From Siphonodentalium dalli (taxonomy: Eukaryota; Mollusca; Scaphopoda; Gadilida; Siphonodentaliidae): a DNA stretch of 64,000 bases. The notes below the pieces were generated by a model. That model was not told the origin of the DNA. It did not search any database and saw only the letters and a list, made by a program, of their open reading frames with translations. This document shows, one piece after another, positions 59,636 through 64,000 of the stretch (its first letter is position 1; each line of letters opens with the position of its first letter). A program made the translations under genes and the position numbers. The stretch lies in NCBI GenBank assembly GCA_032622095.1, contig CP136061.1, forward strand, positions 36,769,797 through 36,833,796, in the 5' to 3' direction.

Positions 59636-62389
59636 GGTGGACCAAATGTGAATTGGCACCATATGGCTATTTTTTGCATAAAGGGCACCGTGAATATTGC
59701 ACATCGAGAGAGCAGGTGTTAGAATACTGTATCCTCTGTGTGAGACACTTAGGACGTGGTGAAAGTGATGCCCAAATACCCAGCCGCACGAAGATTAAGT
59801 CTTCGTGCTGTATTCTCTCTTGGCTAGCTTCAAATATCATCAGATTCACAATGGATGCGGCCTGCTGCAATGTTACACTCATTTCACATACGAATTCCTA
59901 TCAAAACGTGAGCTTTGTCGAAACCATTTTAACAGCTAGCTCCTGCCAATAAACATTTTTCTCTTGAGCAATTTACTGCATGAATCATATAAAATAGTCT
60001 TATTTGGGCATCCAATTGCTTCCAATTCCAAAACATCATGCAGACGACACTGTAGCAATACACACCACAAACTGTTAATACTCCTCACAAATATACCCCA
60101 TTTGGTCTGCAGAATTTAATTAGTCATGGCAAATATCATAGCGACGATGGGCTCCCAGAATTGTCGATATCAATCGCATGCAATTGCTTTTGGGACCAAA
60201 GACCGCCGCAAGCGGATAATCTACGTGGAAATATGTTTCCATTAGCTTACAGTGGTGCATATTGCGCTCCAATGGTTTCCATTGTGATCCGTGTTCGTTA
60301 GGTCACGCTTGGGAAAATTCGGGCTATAAAACTCCCAATGGGATTCCTTGATTCCTCTCAATCGGTGTGATTGGTTTTATCGATTTTGAATTTTTTTTTA
60401 GACCGTTCTTACTTCTCATCACGGAGTCACATTATCATTCACTTATTGCTATATAGCATCTGCCACGACGCCTGATATGTGTGTGTGTATTACAGCGACC
60501 AACCCCTGTGAATCCCCACTAATGGTGTACAACCCTCGGGATTAGTGCGTGTATGATTAATGGTATGTGATATTCTTTGTATTCTAATGAAATATGAATG
60601 AGTTTTTTTGCATTCACTGTCTATATCGGCCTTCAGTCCACGACCTCTCCCAACGGAGATAACACTGAAGACATAAATAACTCTGAAACATTACAAATAG
60701 GGAGAGGCATGTTGGGTAAACCAGCCTGATTTCGTGGAAATGAGCACAATGCTGGCTTATTATTTTATATAAATAAGCTCATATTGGCAATATTTGAAAA
60801 CTCAATGCCTAAAGGCTGATTATTAACATCACGATTGCTATACGTCTGTACTGACTTACTTCAGCACATTAGTACTCGGCCATGATTCATAATTGGAACT
60901 CGGAAAAACTGTATCTCGAAGTTTCAAATACTTAATGATGTTCCACGATTGTGAATGATAATAGCCATTCAACTGAGTCAGTTTTATGTTTTTTTCGATA
61001 TTCCCGTTATATTTTTCCACTGGACATTGGCCGTAACGTCAGCGGCCCGGCACACGACGTCATAACGTCATTAGCAGTGAAGATGTTAAAGCAGTCCTAC
61101 ATGGGACTATTTCAATATGAAATAACCCCGTATTGTGATGTAGCACACATCATCTTCCTTTGGCAGCCATTTCTCGAGTGTTTCACATAAGCTCATTTTA
61201 ATGAGCGAAATACGGTTATATTGACAATGTTTTATCTCAATATACGCTATATATGGACGTAAAGCACGTTTGTAAAAACAGCCCAATATGGGACTATTTC
61301 ATGGCATTATTTAATCTACCTTTTGTCATCGACAAGACTTACCAGATTCACGATCTTTATAAAGTGTTTCACTGAGGTGTGCATCATTCAACGGAATAAC
61401 GGGTAGACGTTCACTTTTAGGCTTATTTCATAATCAAACCCGTCAAATATGAACCGATGTGAATATTTACAATATGACAACAACATACTATGTTATTAGA
61501 AAACTCACTCATTCCAAGTCCAAATAACACAATTTCAGTAACAGGGCGTGGCACATTTGTATATAATTATACGTCCACGAAATCTAAACATCTATGACGT
61601 ACCATACCGTATCTAGGACGATATCAGATTTACCGGTACATTAACTAATGCGACTTGTTAATATACTTCAAAGTATCAACAATTGCCATGAATTCACATA
61701 ATGGCTAATCTAACCGCATGTATGTATCTACATATAATGGCCCTTGTTGGCCGAACGCATTAATACAATACATATGATTTATGATAGTTATGTAGCCTAG
61801 TTAACTAAGAGTAAATGATTCATTCATTAACAACAATAACACACTCAGAGTCTGAGACTGTCAGTGTGTTAAACTCGACAAAGTCTGACTCTTAAGAACT
61901 GAAGTCTCAAATCACAGTAAAAGAAGTGTTTTTTGGTGACATTTTGCCGTCCGAAACAATATATAGAGTATTTTAATATGTAGATGACTCACCTACTATG
62001 TAGATAAATTTCATCTCATGATTATTGTGTGTGGTAATTGGCAATTTGTGGAAATACTAACGACGAGGTGGCGATTTCTGTATTTGAACTACAAGGCTTA
62101 ATAATAACCATCTGTATGCAACGTCAAATCTGATTGGTTAAGATAGACAATCTGACCAATTGGGAAGCCGTTGTTATTGCGCTTTTTCCTAACGAGTGCG
62201 TCATTTTATGTTACGCTAAGCGCGTGCTGAAATACTATTCCATGTGACCTGATCTATAAATAGAACACAATAATTCAGGTTCATGAGTATAACGATCTCA
62301 TGCGCGTTATCTTTGTGAAAACTTTCAGGTTTCGCTTCCGATTAAGTTTTCTATGAACCTATTTGCATGAGAGTATGTTGTCTTTGGAG
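59636..62389. other. Unassigned stretch
   Basis: No gene recognised. A frame open from the MITE through 59952 contains no known motif. A near-palindrome GCACGAAGATTAAGTCTTCGTGC sits near 59786. 61100-61330 has words (CAGCCCAATATGGGACTATTT) reminiscent of the 45.4-kb palindrome. Confidence 0.25.
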
Positions 62390-62420
62390 ACTCGGAATCA
62401 GAATCAGAATAGTTTATTTC
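62390..62420 (-). mobile_element. Possible LINE 3' tail
   Basis: The minus strand reads AAATAAACTATTCTGATTCTG followed by ATTC, a polyadenylation-like word plus a short tandem tail, as at CR1/L2-type 3' ends. No coding part was recognised upstream of it on that strand. Confidence 0.25.
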
Positions 62421-63151
62421 TCGGAGACTCAAGCTGTGCTATGCATCGTGGACCGAATCTTGCTGCTATATTTCTAGCATTGGTGTATACCACAGCGCTT
62501 ACATGTATCTCAGTATCAGTCTGTATGTGGTGTATTTTAATAGCAGTTGTATGGTTCATATGTCTCTCAAGTCAATTCAGGCCTCGACTTAGTTCGTTTA
62601 ATTGGTTAACCGTTTCTGGCTGCATGGTTGGGGGGGGGGGGCTTCGAGTTTTGGAAATGTCCAACCTGACACCCCATTAAGGTTGGAAACTTTCCAACTG
62701 ATGGGCATTTTAATCAAAAGAGGAATATATGAGACTGTTGGTCTAAAAACAATAATTTCCCACTAGTTTGAAGTTCAAACTAAGAAAACAATTTTAATCT
62801 AATGTTGGTGCGACATTTTCAACTAGATGTTGTGTCAGATATGAAATTTCCAACTGTGGAAACTTTTGACCAAAGTTGGCCCAAACCCCGATGTGGACAC
62901 GTCTTTCTGCGTGGTATAGTATTTGATTCTTATGTCGTGAACATGGAAACCTGCACGCAACATTTTATATTCGCCATGACAACCGTCTTCCCTAGACCTG
63001 TCGATATTTTAAACATCCTCGGAGGAAATTAGTCTGGAATTAATCCTGTCTTTGTCAAACGGATTCTCCCAACAATTATAACGGTATACACATGAGTGGA
63101 CTAATATCCATCTGGGGGTGTTAAAATAAGCAGATGACTGACAGACGAACA

Positions 63152-63615
63152 TATGTGACCCGCCATATCAAACACAGTCGTAAGTCGGAATGTTTTTACC
63201 CTGTGCCAATGTATTCTCTTATATATGCGAGTCGACCATAGGTCGCCTCGCATATATAAGAGAATGCATTGGCCTAACAATTTTTTATCATTTTTTTTAA
63301 ATAAATGTTTCTTACAATTTTTAAGGACATAAAATAAAAAACATCCATTACCCTGCAGGGAGCCCCACACATATATTGAAGCATATAGAAGAGTGTCGTC
63401 TGCTCATGTTTGTCTGGGGCTCTGTATGGATGAAATTATAAAATTGTTAAAGAATACCAGAAAAAATTATTAAAATTGTAAAAAATTGTTAGGCCAATGC
63501 ATTCTCATATATATGCGAGGCGACCTATGGTCGACTCGCATATATAAGAGAATGCATTGGCACAGGGTAAAAAAAATCCCGACTTACGACTGGATTTGAT
63601 ATGGCGGGTCACATA
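63152..63615. mobile_element. TA-flanked element carrying the same hairpin cassette
   Basis: Outer ends are TA-TGTGACCCGCCATATCA and its complement GGCGGGTCACA-TA, unlike the TTAA elements. Inside are an inverted AGTCGTAAGTCGG pair, then hairpins at 63206-63272 and 63494-63560 essentially identical to those of the piggyBac-like MITEs. Confidence 0.78.
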
Positions 63616-64000
63616 TACTAGTGATAACTCAAGGGTCATCCATGTTTAAAAGACTATCTACTAAACCTCAAAACCATAGTATATAAAGCACTGCATAAAA
63701 TCATGGCACCTCTACACGACTTTTAGCTTTTCTAGAACCTAGTTTCCTCTGCAGTTTAACAAAGTATTGGACCAAAATCACCATACGTGCACAATTTCGG
63801 TAAAATATAGTGTAAAACACACTTGCGGGGCATGGCGACAATTTATTTATACATACGGTCATAATATAAAAAAAGCACATGTCTATTATTAGTACTTTCT
63901 GTACGTATTATGTATGTCTGTATGTATTCCATTGTAACAATTGAAAATTGTACCAAAAAGACGAATAAAAATAAAAATTCAAGTGCAGTTTTATGGAGTC
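63616..64000. other. Window end, possible retroelement 3' end
   Basis: The last ~100 bases contain TGTAACAATTG and an A-rich AATAAAAATAAAAA run that could be a LINE 3' end. No coding portion was recognised. Confidence 0.2.

Larger units (their letters stand above)
20774..64000 (+). other. Probable first intron of the KCNQ-like gene (at least 43 kb)
   Basis: No S1-S6, pore (TIGYGD-type) or C-terminal KCNQ exon was recognised on the + strand from here to the window end, and the stretch is full of transposon remnants. A very long intron 1 is also typical of vertebrate KCNQ1. Exon 2 should begin inside the Val codon and read on into the S1 helix. A short exon of ~90 bases could have been missed by eye. 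Confidence 0.5.

Noticed and set aside
59503-59952. A 149-codon open frame as a gene.
   Set aside because: Its first third lies inside a MITE present in four copies. The rest has no recognisable motif.
62363-62680. Small membrane protein (hydrophobic 105-codon frame).
   Set aside because: It begins in a possible LINE tail and includes a G-run. The hydrophobic stretch comes from T-rich DNA; no supporting motif or splice site.

Overview
This 64 kb window is AT-rich, repeat-dense animal nuclear DNA. Its only confidently recognised host coding sequence is the first coding exon of a KCNQ1-like voltage-gated potassium channel (20514-20767, + strand), which ends at a splice donor in the same place and phase as human KCNQ1 exon 1. 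No later KCNQ exon was recognised, so the remaining ~43 kb is probably first intron. The AAGGGAGATAACTCC-type repeats and the mix of small transposons suggest a mollusc, but that is inference, not proof. There are no bacterial operons, rRNA genes or CRISPR arrays.

Layout. 1-4.35 kb: GGTAAA-rich inverted repeats, a TTAA-flanked MITE and a 43-bp tandem repeat. 4.36-8.81 kb: a 26-bp satellite of about 171 copies. 9.8-15.7 kb: a large interrupted palindrome made of two decayed copies of one transposon lying head to head. Its remnants encode an unusual acidic-motif plus Cys-rich protein, and one arm carries a nested hAT/BED fragment. 16.4-17.7 kb: a TTAA MITE split by a TA-flanked MITE. 19.1-19.6 kb: a LINE 3' end. 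20.0-20.8 kb: the KCNQ exon with an upstream mini-ORF, next to an unrecognised minus-strand ORF. 21-29 kb: MITEs, hairpin elements, a perfect 29-bp x8 array, and a palindrome-bearing tandem duplication. 29.8-30.8 kb: a 71-bp minisatellite with higher-order structure. 31-64 kb: LINE scraps, foldback elements, direct repeats, and repeated TTAA elements carrying paired 67-bp hairpins, plus two short tandem arrays at 57.1-57.8 kb.

The themes are nested insertion and inverted repetition. TTAA-flanked elements of several terminal types (AGRCACG, CCCTTTACCC, CCCTTCCATGACGG) and TA-flanked elements (pogo-like CAGTAATGCC, GTGTAGTGAC, TGTGACCCGCC) account for most recognisable sequence. Two items stand out. 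One is the head-to-head transposon with its uncharacterised protein family. The other is a hairpin-pair cassette found inside elements with at least three different outer termini.
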